This document shows, in pieces, positions 9,171 through 20,584 of a DNA stretch of 64,000 bases; position 1 is the stretch's first letter; the number at the start of each line of letters is the position of its first letter. Below the pieces are notes generated by a model that did no database searches, was not told the DNA's origin, and saw only the letters and a program-made list of their open reading frames with translations. The position numbers and the translations under genes are program-made. Source of the stretch: Ornithodoros turicata (taxonomy: Eukaryota > Arthropoda > Arachnida > Ixodida > Argasidae); NCBI RefSeq assembly GCF_037126465.1, contig NC_088204.1, positions 21,830,804 through 21,894,803 of the forward strand. Reading direction: 5' to 3'.

Positions 9171-10727
9171 CTTGTCTATACATTGACCACCATATATACC
9201 TATAAGGGATCACATCCCTGTGGTTCGATGTTACGGACAATGACGTGTGACGTGACTTGTTATCTGACATTAGTACGTGTATACATTATTAAATATTGCA
9301 GGAAAACCCAACAATATCATATTTTAGTAAAACCACAAGACATCACAGTGACTACGATACACCTACATACCACTATACGGCGCAGCTTGATCTTCGATAT
9401 CCTTGCGCCAGAAAACTCCAAACTCCAAACGCCTTCACGCCTTTCACCTATCGACGTGCTCAACGTGTGGAGTGATATCCTGATTCACGCACGAGCCGGT
9501 AAGCTCTGCGGAGAGCCCTGGACGGAACAGACAACACACCGTTTGTCTTAGTGAAGGTCTTGAGAGACTGGCCTGCCGTCCATCGAGAAAGAGATCAAGA
9601 TTGTTTTATGTGCTGTCTAAGTAGGGCCCACATATGCATTGTCAAGGAAGACGATGGAGATACTGTGACAGTTCGTTCTGTTTGCTACCTTCGAGCACTA
9701 AACATCTTCGCTATAACGGCCCGTACTTCTCGCTCTTCCTCTATACATCCGTATGTTTTGCCATCATCACCATCATCATTTCGCCGACTCTGCAAACTCC
9801 AGGAAGACACCGTACAGCAATTACACCTGTCACTTGGCTGCATCCTCGCCATGAAACTCTCATCCCGTTTCATCGCGATCCAGTGTACATGTGCCCCCTG
9901 AGGTTACATAAACTTTCTCTTCCCGAGGCAGTGAAGCGTCCCTATATGGAATACCGATGGGAATCGCGTGATAAGGGAAAGCAACCGACGATTTCCTTTC
10001 GCAATCAAAATGGCCCTCTCATCGGTGCCTTCCGTGACCTGATGGCCCGGTATACCCGTCAAGCTGGAAAATGATTGGCAATCACGCGCACGTAGCGTAT
10101 GATGAACAGGAGCCGTCCTTGATGTGCTCTGCAGGTCTGCCAGATATACGGTGTATACGTATCTATCTTTCCTCCGCAAGCGCATATATGCAATAATAAA
10201 AAAAGAAAAATATTATTAACCTCAATGTGTCACTACTCGGCTATTACTCATTTCCGCGGTAATATTAACGGTTACGCACTGCTTGCGTGACAGAATATGT
10301 AATAGTTATTTCGCGGAAAGCAGTACAGCGTGAAGAAAACGTCCTGGCAATTGTCCGCCTCAATTATCGCACGTGCACGTGCGTGTTAACAATGCGCAAG
10401 TTGCACCGCATGCTTGGCATGTCGACGTTACGGCGGAGGCTCCGCCTTGGCTTGGTGGGGCAAATTAAATTGAAAATTAAACGTAGAATGAGGCTCAGCC
10501 TTCTGCAGGAAAAAAAAAAAGAAAAGAAGAAAAGGCTAGATTAGCTGCGAGGGTTTTGACAGTCATGGATAAGGTAATCAAAAACTAACAATTACAGCTA
10601 AGCCTTCGAAAATGCGAGTAGTAACTGAGTTAGCTACAGTTACTCTTTTCGAAATTAAATTTACTTTGCAGCTACATTTTAAGAAAAAAAATCTGATAAA
10701 TTTGACTGGTACAAATTTTATTTTAGC
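9171..10727. other. Unassigned stretch between LINE and SINE
   Basis: Overlapping ORFs of 85-146 codons (for example 9551-9901 and 9634-10074) have no recognisable domain and no clear splice sites. An A-rich run lies at about 10510-10535. I see no gene that I can support. Confidence 0.4.
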
Positions 10728-11026
10728 ACTTGTACCGTCACCGGCCTCGGTGGCTCAGTTGGTAGCGTGTTCGCCTTCTGATCCCGAGATCTCGGGTTCA
10801 AACCCGGCCGAGGACGCCAGCAACTTGGTGGCAGGGTACAAGTTGCTTAGACACGCCGTCTTCCGCGAAGGACGTTAAATACGGGGTGCCGTGTGATGAG
10901 CTTTCATCGCACGTTAAAGAACCCTCAGGTGGGCAAAAGCAATCCACAGACCGACCGCTGTGGCGTCGCTCATGATCTCAGTTGTCTCGCGACGTAAACA
11001 CCCAATTATTATTACTTGTACCGTCA
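10728..11026 (+). mobile_element. tRNA-derived SINE (Ruka-like) with perfect 13-bp target duplication
   Basis: The SINE body is 10741-11013. It opens with a tRNA-like head containing an A box (TGGCTCAGTTGGTAGCG) and a B box (GGGTTCAAACCCG), followed by a non-tRNA body and a short tail, AATTATTATT. ACTTGTACCGTCA is repeated exactly at 10728-10740 and 11014-11026. Head and body resemble the Ruka SINE of ticks as remembered. It is not a tRNA gene, because the anticodon arm does not fold and the 3' part is a SINE body. Confidence 0.88.
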
Positions 11027-12840
11027 TTTATGTTCGAAGAGACGTCGCGAAAATGGTCCACAAATTGGATTGGATTGGATTCAATAGAAAAATAACGTGG
11101 ATATTGTGGTTTGCACGAATGTGGAACAGCCTACCCTAGTACTCTTACGGTTGACTGCGCGCAACGACCGTTAGGGGTTGGTCGGGTTAATGACGGGAAG
11201 GAAACTGCATCAGTGAAAAATAGAGAAGAGTGGGATTTGCAACGCGTGTGCGAAATGGCTATGCGTAGGCGCTGAGTTCTACTTTCTTCGTGATGCCGCT
11301 ATGGCGTCAAAAACATGATGTCCGCAAGGCATGTCCCGGAAATATTTTACAACGACCCGGAACTCTCGATGCCTGACTCGAGATTGTCACGGACCGAGTA
11401 CTTTGAGGGCACTGGAAGACCGGTTGCTCGGTGCTGCAAACTCCGACTGCAGGAGGCGACGAGCTCCACTGTAGCGTTCACAGGGATGTTTTATGTCTTC
11501 CACAACACCACGTGTAGAGTAGTTTGGTAGAGGAAGCTCTTCCGGTCTTGTGTAATATAAGCGGCCACTGTATGGGACGTTAGGCCGCAATCGATGAAGT
11601 AAGTGTCTCTACGCTCCAGCGCTTCGGCGATTTGTTGTTATATCATGGTGTCTTCGACTGGTCGTCCCGATACTCCGAGCTGGAGCGGGTCAGACCGCAT
11701 CTCACTCCGGCTCCGAGCCGGAAGAATCGTGCAGAAGCCGGACGCGGCAGGTTCGAGCAGAGGAGCGGAGAGGGAATGTTAAATCACGTGACTTCCGGTG
11801 TTTCCCTCGTAGTCACAACGACGACGACCCAAAATGCAGAGCATGGCAGGCATGGCGGAACAGAGACACTTGAAACACTACTCAGCGGAGGCTGGAGCAG
11901 TCACGTGGCCGGAACCTAACCAGATTTCGCAACCGCTTTGACGGCGTTGATGAGAGCACTCTAGAGCGCTCCAAATGCTACCAGTCGAATGCACTGAGAG
12001 TGCTCTGTTTCGACCTTGTCGCGTTACTCTCAAACCACCAGTCTGTGTGCGCTCTTTAGCCTCGTTCCCAGCGACGACACAACAGGGGTGGACTGCCAAA
12101 ATCGCTCTTCCCATCGGGGTGAATACTGGTGGTCGCCGTCCTTAATGACTTTAATGAGTATGACCGATTAAAATCTTAACATTCCCTATAACTAGTCATC
12201 TGGGAAACATCTGAGTAGCGTATCAATGTTCGAAACATCAAGCAAAAAGAAGACTGCATGAGTCCGCGTGCGATAAGCACAGTTGTTCACGTGAGAATAT
12301 CGTTTCTACGCAGGTTCCCGAGCGAGAGAAAATGAAAAGGTATGAAATGAACACAAACGGACACGAAAATGAACGAAAACACACGCGGGGAAAGAACTCG
12401 GCAAACGGCAGTCCAGATGTGCACAGTTCCTATGACCACCACGGGGTGACAGCACTAATGGCGGCGCCCATTCGTTGAATCGCGTTTTTATGTTAAGACA
12501 CCATCATCACTGTCACATCGGTTTGTATACGCTGTTCAACGTCATTAACTGCCCTTGATCTGTGGTTAGAAGGATATACGATAGGAAGCGGCGAAAATAA
12601 AATAGAGATCTAGGCCACTTGATACGACCACATTATGCGCGTATTTTCTGTTTTGCTTACATCAATTAACTGGAAGTAGCTCAAGTACGGTCGTCTGAAG
12701 TGAGTTGCGTGGTAGCATTACGTTGAGTTGTGTGGGTTACTGTAATAATGCATAACGCTTAATAGCTCTCGTTGTACATGATAACATGCTACGATACTGA
12801 TATGGCATACATGACACTGATGAGTACTGGTCTACGTAAT
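11027..12840. other. Unassigned stretch
   Basis: Short ORFs such as 11315-11530 and 11632-11919 lack motifs and splice support. No repeat with clear ends was recognised. Nothing is called. Confidence 0.35.
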
Positions 12841-12841
12841 A

Positions 12842-12885
12842 CACCGGGTGTTTATATGTGCTTGCGTCAAAAAAGCGAACGGCCA
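12842..12885. repeat. Single GGGTG-type transposon end
   Basis: ACCGGGTGTTTATATGTG resembles the terminal sequence of the GGGTG-ended elements at 15.5, 22.0 and 36.4 kb. No matching opposite end was found nearby, so this is a solo end or a chance match. Confidence 0.3.
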
Positions 12886-13785
12886 CGAAGCGGTGTAAGT
12901 AAATAAGCTGCGGGCAACAAATTTACGAATAGTAAAAAACAAATTCACTACTCAATAATTGAAATGCAGTGTAGGACGTGTCGCGTTATTTTATTTATTT
13001 CTCGTTTCCTTGAAGTTTACACTGTTTTTTGGTTCAGTAGCTTCCTTTAACAGGGCAACGGCAAATCAAAAAGCTATTTAATTAAAAGAATTGTTATACT
13101 ATATAGAGAGAGTACTGTTAATATAATAACATACTAAATATATATAAGATACTATATGGGTATGCGTCTGCATAGTGCAACATGACATGACACGATGACG
13201 TTTATATAGAATATGTATACAAAGTTTTTCATTTTTTAAAGGGTTCGTTAATTTTTCGCCTTGGGCGCGTTGCCAGTTGTTCTCTTCTCGGCTTCGCTAT
13301 GCCGTGAATTCGTTGAAAAAGAATTTCCGTGTGCGGCCACACGCCTGACTAACCGCCATCCCCCAGCGCACGCAAGTTCTTCTAAAACGGCTCATGCATT
13401 CATGACGAACGACTGGGGGGTTGAGCGTTACTTAAAATATGCATAATCACGTAGTCACGATCAAGCGTACGTGTAACAACTGTACGATGCTGTAGACTTG
13501 ACGTCTGAAGAAACGTATATGAATACACAAAGTTATACTTCTCAGGAGGTTTATTAATTTTATTTACTTTCGTGCTTTCTCTTCGTTTTTTTTCTCGAAT
13601 AATATGAGAGGAAATGTCGGTACTGTATGCAGGAAAACTCCTGTATAGCAAAGTGTACCGAACTGCTCTTATGTCGACGTGTTCCGCTTTACTGAGAGCC
13701 GTAATCGTGCAATCCTGCAAATGCAGCCTGATGTAATGGGCAAATATGTACAAATGTCAAATATATTCGTATACAAATGTCAGGG
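12886..13785. other. Unassigned AT-rich stretch
   Basis: The segment is rich in A and T, with TATATA runs near 13100-13160. Only short ORFs without motifs are present. Confidence 0.35.
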
Positions 13786-14060
13786 CAGAGCCGTAGCGAT
13801 GGGGGCGAGAGGGGCAGCCGCCCCGGGCGCCCTCGCCAGAGGGGGCGCCGAACGGCAGGCCCTGCAAGGTTGTTTCTACAGTGGAAAGCTGGAATAAAGA
13901 GAATTTGAATTTACGATCTCGGGCAGTGCGAATGATCATTTTCTTTTCTTTGTTTACAGAGCTCCTGACGGTTGTGAGAGAGAGAGAGGGGGGGGGGGGG
14001 GCTCGTTTACCCTGGCCCGGGCGCAAGCTCGCCTCGCGACGAGTGTCGCTTGTCGAAATT
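13786..14060 (-). mobile_element. hAT-type MITE, copy A (one end decayed)
   Basis: The left end reads CAGAGCCGTAGCGATG. The body matches the element at 22,544-22,844 in opposite orientation, sharing the GGGCGCC block, the AGAGAATTTGAATTTACGAT block, the TTTGTTTACAGAGCTCC block and a (GA)n(G)n tract at about 13978-14002. The right end keeps GCGCAAGCTCGCCTCGCG but lacks the last terminal bases, and no target duplication can be scored. Confidence 0.75.
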
Positions 14061-14762
14061 CTCTTGTCCATCAACACGTATAAAATTCACGTAGATCGTG
14101 CGCAATATTATTCTCCGCGTGGCTTCAGTAAACTACATTTTTCTGCTACGTACATCTGATTACGAAACACATCCTGCTTCCTAGTTCCTACACATCGTTT
14201 CGGCCATTCATTAAGTAAGCTGCATGTATATACTGACTAGTGTAGAAACGCTTAGGGAAGACAAACACAGACACAACGCACAAAGAGGTAGTGCGCTGGA
14301 AATTTGTTGCTATAGTGCGTTTTCTGTGCGTCATGCTTTACCAACATGCCCAGTCGGACGTATAAAGTGCATGTACTGGAGCGTTTCTTTCGTGAAGTGC
14401 ATTTCGGTTTTCACGTAGTTGCAATTACTGTTGCAATTTTCAGCCATTGTTAATTGGTTTCTATTTTCTTGGAATTAAACACGCACACTAATTAATTGTT
14501 TTTCTTTTGTATCACCTAGTTCATGTCGAGTCAGAAGTTTAAGTGACTGACATCCGTAATGTCGTCTGGGAACTTGATACTTCCCTCTCTCAGCCAGTAA
14601 TATTATAGTGTTCACAAAAAAAAATCACGTCGTTTAAAGGCAGACATTTACATAATTGAAACCCGTCCTTACAGCTGAAATAAAACAGTTCCTAAGGCGT
14701 TTTATGGATGTGCTAAAAATAAAGTAATAATAGATACGTTCATAAGTTAAACAAATAATTGA
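14061..14762. other. Unassigned stretch
   Basis: No ORF or repeat with recognisable structure was found. Confidence 0.35.
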
Positions 14763-14915
14763 CCCAAACAGCACAATGTACTGAAAGCCGAGTGCAATAG
14801 GGGTGGACGGGTAGGTGGAGGGCCTTGAACAGACTGGTGAAGCTAAAGAACTTTGATAAGACACATACCGTCCACCCCTATTGCACTCGACTTTCAGTAC
14901 ATTGTGCTGCTTGGG
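14763..14915. mobile_element. Foldback MITE with inverted arms of nearly 50 bp
   Basis: CCCAAACAGCACAATGTACT at the left pairs with AGTACATTGTGCTGCTTGGG at the right. The match continues inward to about 14,811 and 14,867 with few mismatches, around a loop of roughly 55 bases. The 2-bp GA on both sides could be a target duplication but is too short to prove it. Confidence 0.75.
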
Positions 14916-15499
14916 GACAAAATTAAACTTTGTGTTGCAGGAAAGTTTGTTCAGGAATGATAAATCGAACCTGTCAAGCGTGCAAAACAGCGTCCAGCTC
15001 CAGATAACAACAACAACAACTAAATCATGACTATGGCCTGGGGTGATTCACCGCTTAAGAGCAGTACCCTACCCCATTACAGCTCCAGATAAGGAGACAT
15101 CACAGATATACAATTTCACCTTTGGCTGACCTCGCTGAAACATCGAATAAAATGCTAATGCGAAGATAAGTTGCATCCTACAGATTATGTACATCCCGGA
15201 CTTCTTGTTAAATCTAAAACCACTGCGGTACCAATACCTTCCCATCTGCTGTAGGCAAGTCAAACGATAAGCAGAGATTGTCGTAGCAAGAGCGAAGCCT
15301 CGTTATCGTTGCTTTCCTCGTATGACCTTTAAATCTCCTCCCTGATACAGTTCTTACCAGATACGTCGCCAAGGGCGGTGCTCTAGTGGCTTCTTTATTT
15401 CTCCTATATTTTTTAGCGGCACGTAGTCTTTAGATTGCATTATTATACTGAATATCGAAATGTGAAAAATCAACAATGCCGATATTTCGCCCAGTATAC
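14916..15499. other. Unassigned stretch with a (CAA)n-linked repeat
   Basis: At about 15004-15075, CAACAACAACAACTAAATCATGA runs into a block similar to segments near 23.7 and 28.3 kb, probably a shared retroelement end. The rest is unassigned. Confidence 0.35.
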
Positions 15500-15825
15500 A
15501 GGGTGCGTCACGTAAGACGTACTGACCAGAATTTTATTAAATTCACGATTTTTTTTCTTTTTTTGGAAAAGCCCAGGTTTCGATTCTTGCGGGGTAGACT
15601 CTTCATGGTTTTGCTCTACAACTTTGCAATCACGCGGCGCTCATCCTATTTTCACTAATTATGAAGATTAATTATGAAAGTTAATTAACGGCTGCGCTAA
15701 TTACTGATACACCGTCACCTTTGAGTAGGCCCCATCGGGAATAGATATATTCAACGACTTTTGCGACAGAAACATATAAATCGCCAATTTAATAAAATTC
15801 TTGTCAGTCTTACGTGACGCACCCT
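15500..15825. mobile_element. GGGTG-ended DNA transposon, 326 bp
   Basis: AGGGTGCGTCACGTAAGAC at the left is mirrored by GTCTTACGTGACGCACCCT at the right. The inner arms continue with AATTTTATTAAATT and its complement. TA lies within two or three bases of each end, as expected for TA-targeting elements. No transposase ORF is present. Confidence 0.8.
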
Positions 15826-16049
15826 TGTACGTACATAGAAGAATGGTCTCTGTTCGAAATACCAGCGGCACCTGGTCTGAGGCTTCTGGCTGCTTCACTT
15901 CTGCTATGCTTCATCTATACTGTATTGGATAGGCTCCCAAAGAGAGTGTATCTCCGAAACTGTTGTTTCATGCCGTTTGACAGCTTTTCCCTCCTGTAGC
16001 ATACCACTGTCACAAATCAAAATGAATGTTCACCAATCTCATTCATTCG

Positions 16050-16112
16050 ACCTTGTTGTTGTTGCGCCATTAAACCCAAAATCAGTGTCATCATCATCAT
16101 CATCATCATCAT
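16050..16112 (+). repeat. SINE-like tail ending in an (ATC)n microsatellite
   Basis: GTTGTTGTTGCGCCATTAAACCCAAAATCA is similar in plan to the 3' tail of the 10.7 kb SINE, and runs into nine ATC repeats. The body of a SINE is not recognisable upstream. Confidence 0.4.
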
Positions 16113-16227
16113 TCGACTTGGTTGGCACGTCAAACATGTATCAGGTTACACTAGACTTATCCTGCTCCCGTGACTCTTGGGCTCTGGCTGGTCCTAAAGG
16201 CTGATTAACATTGCTGCGGTTACAGTG

Positions 16228-16350
16228 ATGGTGATGAAAGGGCTCGCCGTTATCGGCCTCACCGAGGTGGGCAACATCACGACTGCCGCCGTGGGGAAAT
16301 GTGCGTCCTGGGCCGACTTCTAAGGGACATATATGTCTAAAAGCGTCTGA
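16228..16350 (-). repeat. SINE family B, copy 1 (partial)
   Basis: The segment shares CTCGCCGTTATCGGCCTCAC, GGTGGGCAACATCACGAC and GTGCGTCCTGGGCCGACTTC with the copy at 26.4 kb. The tRNA-like head that the 26.4 kb copy has at its high-coordinate end is missing here. Confidence 0.65.
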
Positions 16351-16699
16351 CGCTGACAGCGAATCATTGCAACGGAACATCCTTTAGGATGGAACGAAGG
16401 TACACGTAAGACGCTGTACGGCAGCCGTCATCGCAGTAACATGAATCAACATTAAGGCTGTGGGTTCGAACCTGTTTCCTGTCGCGACATGGAATCACCA
16501 TTGCAGCCCATATAATTACAACCGCAGGGAGAGGTTTAATTGGACACGCCGTCAGGTTGAACACCACTAGGGGTCACCGAAGAACCGAACACCGAAGAAC
16601 CCTTAGATTGGAAAAGCTAATCACTGCGGCATTTCGCAGCGTATACCGCGGAATTATTTAATCGATTCCCCGGGAGGGATATGTTTAACAGAGTGAAAG

Positions 16700-17190
16700 A
16701 GAAAAGGAAATGTCAGCCAGGCTATTGCCAGCTTGCTATTCCGAAAAAGAGAAATAAAGAGAAAGAAAGAAACTAAAAGTAAACAAAAAGAAAGAAGGAA
16801 AAGGGAAAAAATAAAAGAAAAACAGGCACGCGGTGCAGTGCAGTACAGACACGAATGTCCAGTCAGAGGGCAGACGAAAGGCCAGAGTCTTCCAAGAAGC
16901 AGGAGCAGGGCTGTAGTTACAACCCACGGAGTAGGCCGAGGGACGGGCCCAAGGAGGGCGGCCATGGACAGTGTGCTGCAACCCAGCTGTATTAGATGGC
17001 GATGGAGGGCTTGCCGTTGGGGAATGTGCTGCTGGCAGTGCAGAAGACAATGAGGAATGTCGGCCACCTCGCCACAGCTGGAACACAAGCTGGATTGGCC
17101 CATTTTGTAAAGAAGCAATGGGGTGCGGGCAAAGTCGAGACGGAGGGGGTGGCTTCCCCAGATTGAAACGGGACTGACCAGGAACTATTC
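16700..17190 (-). mobile_element. Decayed LINE ORF2 tail
   Basis: On the minus strand a short coding remnant holds CSSCGEVADIPHCLLHC, the C-terminal zinc cluster typical of LINE ORF2. The flanking coding sequence is spread over two frames (frames ending near 16,736 and 16,654), so at least one frameshift is present. No intact domain remains. Confidence 0.65.
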
Positions 17191-17840
17191 TCAGGGAGTG
17201 TATGCTCTTTTTGTCTGACCACCCTTGGTCGCTCAATGAGGCCACTCACGTGAGGATGATAGGCCACTCATCGTCGGGTGCCTTCTCTGAGAGTGACCGC
17301 CGTCGGTGCTCTGGAATCTAGGTTTCCCGGGCAAGCGCATCTTCGACCAACTCTATATAAGCTATGACCGCCCATCCGGTCCCCCGTGTGAACGGCTTTG
17401 CGTAAATCACGGTTGCGTCATCTAGCGTTGCGTTTCTAGTGCGCGTATCACGTGGGTCTTGCCGAGGGATAATTTTGAACACTAGTGTTCCAGATGTAAT
17501 TACTCAATTTGAGTCTCGGAAGGCCTTAGAGTGCAGCTCATCACGCAGGGGGGGGGGGGGGGGTGAGAAAAAGCAGGTAATGATAGATGTATTAAGTGGA
17601 GTACACGCTATGGTCGGGACGATCTTGTGCTTAAGGGTGTACTATGGAGTCTTTCTTCCGGCTTCCGATACTGATCAGTGTTGCTTCATGAAATGCTTCA
17701 TAGTCTTGCGTACATCGTGAGGTATGTAGAGGCTGTGTTCCTGCCTGAAAGGAACCTTGCAAGGTAAAGCGTGCCATCAGACATGTTCTGAATGACATAT
17801 CCAAGGTGTACTTTTCTGTGCGTAATAGGTTAATGTAAAA
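17191..17840. other. Unassigned stretch with a poly(G) tract
   Basis: A run of about 14 G lies at 17,548-17,563. The short ORFs have no recognisable motif. Confidence 0.35.
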
Positions 17841-17843
17841 TAT

Positions 17844-18170
17844 TATTTTATTTGGAGAGTCCCACACCGGCAGCACAACAGACAATATTAAAATTGACGT
17901 TTCGAGGCCTATAAAGGCCTCATCATCAGAATGAGGTTCCCCGGCGTCCGTTGTCTACTTAAATAGTGGGGTATATCTATCCGGCAGGGGACCCGGATGC
18001 TTGTTCATGCAACCTTTACCTGTCTTGATGTACCACGATTCCGAGTTCTTTCTAACCCCCCAACAGCACTCACGTGCTAAGTTATCAGGTGAAGGTGACG
18101 AAACGTCAATTTTAATATTGTTTTTAACCTGTTGTGCTGCCGGTGTAGGATTCTTCAAATAAAATGCTTG
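17844..18170. mobile_element. Penelope-like element terminal fragments in inverted orientation
   Basis: The left arm (17,844-17,904, read on the minus strand) and right arm (18,099-18,170, plus strand) share CGAAACGTCAATTTTAATAT, TGTTGTGCTGCCGGTGT and TTCAAATAAAAT-like blocks. About 195 bases separate them. CGAAACGTC next to CTGATGA is a hallmark of PLE pseudo-LTRs, which carry hammerhead motifs. No reverse transcriptase remains here. Confidence 0.65.
17896..17929 (-). ncRNA. Hammerhead ribozyme-like motif of a Penelope-like element
   Basis: On the minus strand the core CTGATGA is followed by T, then the stem GAGGCC, loop TTTATA and stem GGCCTC, then GAAACGTC. Core boxes and stem II match a hammerhead except for one extra T next to the first box. 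Activity is not implied, and stems I and III were not confirmed. Confidence 0.6.
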
Positions 18171-18239
18171 TTCCCGGCACTTGGAGTGTTTTTAGTAAAA
18201 TATTATGTAATGTCGAATAATAGTAATTGACACAACAAA

Positions 18240-18355
18240 GCGTACGCCCCCCCTCTCCCTCTGAATTAGAAGCGATAACCCTGTCATTCGTAGCAATGGT
18301 TGGCGCAAAATGTGCTATGCGGTGTGGAGTTCTATTTTTACGGGGTGCCTTGTCA
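18240..18355 (+). repeat. Dispersed repeat, copy 1 (second copy at 28.79 kb)
   Basis: GTACGCC, then GCAATGGTTGGCG, TGTGCTATGCGGTG and GAGTTCTATTTTTACGGGGTGCC occur in the same order and strand as at 28,790-28,910. It looks like a diverged interspersed element without visible ends. Confidence 0.55.
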
Positions 18356-18898
18356 TGCGATATTGTAGTATGCTATTAGTTTCCACTGTCACATTAATAT
18401 TTGATGACAGTTACGTAATTAGAAATTAAGCGTTCTGTATGCCACTGTTTTGTTGCGCATGTTAGGCGTCACACGCGGAAGCTCACGAAGCAAGTATATC
18501 GCGTCACCAATTATGTCACTTTATATATCACGCTCGTATATATTCGTTGACGACTGCATGCGCAACTAACACATGAAAAAACTTGTCTTCCGAGACATAC
18601 AACCAAAATGTACGTTTTACGTTTATATCTATGTTTTTCAAGGGGAAAAAGAAAACAAAACAAAAATGCAGCAACATCTCTAACGAACGGCGATATGCAT
18701 ATATTTCCGTTATACTACGTAGAGTAAGTCCTATGAAACGGAACACTCGGGCTCGAAACAGGTAGTTTTAGCAGACCAGTAACATCAACGGGAAGGTATC
18801 GCACCAACCGGAACCAATGACAGCGTTGTGCGACTCAGAATCTACCTGTGAACTGGCCTTAACCGGAATTAACCGTTAATTGGTTGCGGTGCGTTTCT
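18356..18898. other. Unassigned stretch
   Basis: No gene or recognisable repeat was found. The ORFs at 18,528-18,765 on both strands are short and featureless. Confidence 0.35.
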
Positions 18899-18910
18899 TC
18901 GAAGACGATG

Positions 18911-19094
18911 GCTGGTCTCGGCGGATCAGTTGGTGGCCTGTGCGCCTCTCATCCCAAGGTTCCAGGTTCGATCCCGGTCGAGGACGCCATCAACTCACAA
19001 GAATCCTCACGTGGGCAAAACTAAGCCACAGACCGACCGTTATGGCGTCCCTCATGATCACAGTTGACTCGCGACGTAAGGCCACGAATTATCT
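18911..19094 (+). mobile_element. tRNA-derived SINE (Ruka-like), diverged and shortened
   Basis: The head (GGTCTCGGCGGATCAGTTGG, B box CAGGTTCGATCCCGG) and tail (ACAGACCGACCG...TGACTCGCGACGTAA) match the 10.7 kb SINE, but the middle is deleted. A weak repeat, TCGAAGAC, flanks it at about 18,899 and 19,096. Confidence 0.8.
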
Positions 19095-19103
19095 ATCGAA
19101 GAC

Positions 19104-20039
19104 CGCGTTATTAGCGGTTGGCTCTCTTATGTATGCTGTATCTGATGGCCAGCCACGACCCGTGACGAACGGTCCCTCTGACGACATGGCCGCACCGCTG
19201 GCCTTTCTGTCACTTGTGCTGCCCTTGCATATGTTGTGGTCCCTGCCGTAACGCTTTCCTCGTGTAGCGAGTGCCGGCTTAGCGTAAGAAAATATAAAGA
19301 AGAATAAAAACCACTGGCGCACAGCCAACTTGATGAATGCCCGGAGGACTACGAAAATCAATCGGGAAGGCCGTTGTCCTCAAGGAACTTTGAAGTTCAT
19401 CCGGCGCCGGCTCGGAAGGACGCGGATACAGGACTCTCCAGACCATGCACGGTTGTAAACGTCTACCTTTTATTTTTTAATCGCAATTGTTTTCATTTTC
19501 TTTCTACACTCACGGCAATAAAACGCAGGCTGGTAATATCTTTGAGGGATTAGCTTACCCAGAAGTATCAAGGCAACGGAAAAACCACCCCGTCGCGAGC
19601 ATGAAGTTTACAGTCGTGCTTTCGATAAGCATCTGGGTGGAGTCTAGTCGCCGACAACCAGGAGGGCGTTGGTCTTTCAGACATTCAGGTATGTTCGGCT
19701 TTGGTCTGATTGCAGCCCACTACGGGACCTTTTTATTGTCGCTCTCGGTTGCTTTGTCTTCGCGTTTGTAGCTTTTACATTACGCGTATTTTTCGAAGGG
19801 TGCTTCTTTCGCCATCGTTACCATCATCATCGGCGTCATGCGCACTAATGTCTACCTCGTGGCCTTGCTGTATAACCAGGATGAATGCTTCCGTCTAACT
19901 AACCTTGCTCTACTTAACCGGATGCTCGAGTGGATATTTTCTGTTCGTTCGGCATAATTACGCAAGATCGCGTCTGGGGTACCGGGAAAGGGTTATCGGG
20001 ACATCCGCAGAAATGAATGCCGCGAGAGAGCAGATAAAC
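19104..20039. other. Unassigned stretch
   Basis: Only short ORFs without motifs are present (for example 19,487-19,771). No repeat structure was recognised. Confidence 0.35.
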
Positions 20040-20250
20040 ATTTCCTTCTTTCTGTGTACAATAAACACCGCGAAGCAACTGTAAGCGGTGTACAGATGGA
20101 GAGAGGATAGTATTAGGAAGAGACAGGGAGTCTTACTACACCTCTCCTGGGACGACTTTAAAGGGGAATCACGACGACATCTGCCAGGAAAGTATGGCGG
20201 AAAACCTCAGACCACACAGCCGGTGGTAGGACACGAACCCACCACCTTCC
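20040..20250 (-). repeat. SINE family B, copy 2, with homologous flank
   Basis: GACGACTTTAAAGGGGAA...CCTCAGACCACACAGCCGGTGG matches the 26.4 kb copy, and a B-box-like GGTGGGTTCGTGTCC reads on the minus strand. The left flank (GCGAAGCAACTGTAAGCGGT, GTACAGATGG) also matches the flank of the copy at 20,585-20,850, so a longer unit was duplicated. Confidence 0.6.
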
Positions 20251-20345
20251 AATCTTTAGACGAAATAACTAGTATACATATAGTTTCAATTGAATGGTGG
20301 CGGTTGAAGGAAAGGCACCAGCAATGCGATGAGATGGAATGGGAT

Positions 20346-20445
20346 CTCATCTCATCCTGGCTACAGTCGTGACGCAGCCCACATACGTGAGGCCAACAAC
20401 GGCAAGCCGGTTTTCGTCACCAACCACCACCACCACCAATGGGAC
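20346..20445 (+). repeat. SINE family B fragment, opposite orientation
   Basis: GTCGTGACGCAGCCCACATACG and GGCCAACAACGGCAAGCC are the reverse complement of the family B block GGCTCGCCGTTATCGGCCTC...AACATCACGAC. Only the distal part is kept. Confidence 0.5.
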
Positions 20446-20584
20446 GAGACGAATGAAACTTTACATGAGAAAGATATGCCGCCCGCCTCGAGTGTGGTCG
20501 CCTGTATGAATGTGGGAGTGAATGGCAACACAGTATATAGATCAAGTATTCACTGAAAATGTGGTTTTGAAAGAGGAAAATGCA

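Noticed and set aside
9551..10074. Overlapping ORFs of 116 and 146 codons
   Set aside because: No motif, no splice context, and both frames are equally open.
10741..10815. A tRNA gene
   Set aside because: A and B boxes are present, but the sequence continues into a SINE body with a 3' tail and target duplication, and the anticodon arm does not fold.
16736..17245. A 169-codon minus-strand ORF
   Set aside because: It overlaps the LINE zinc-cluster frame and turns into low-complexity phenylalanine and serine runs, so it is a mixture of decayed LINE and A-rich sequence.
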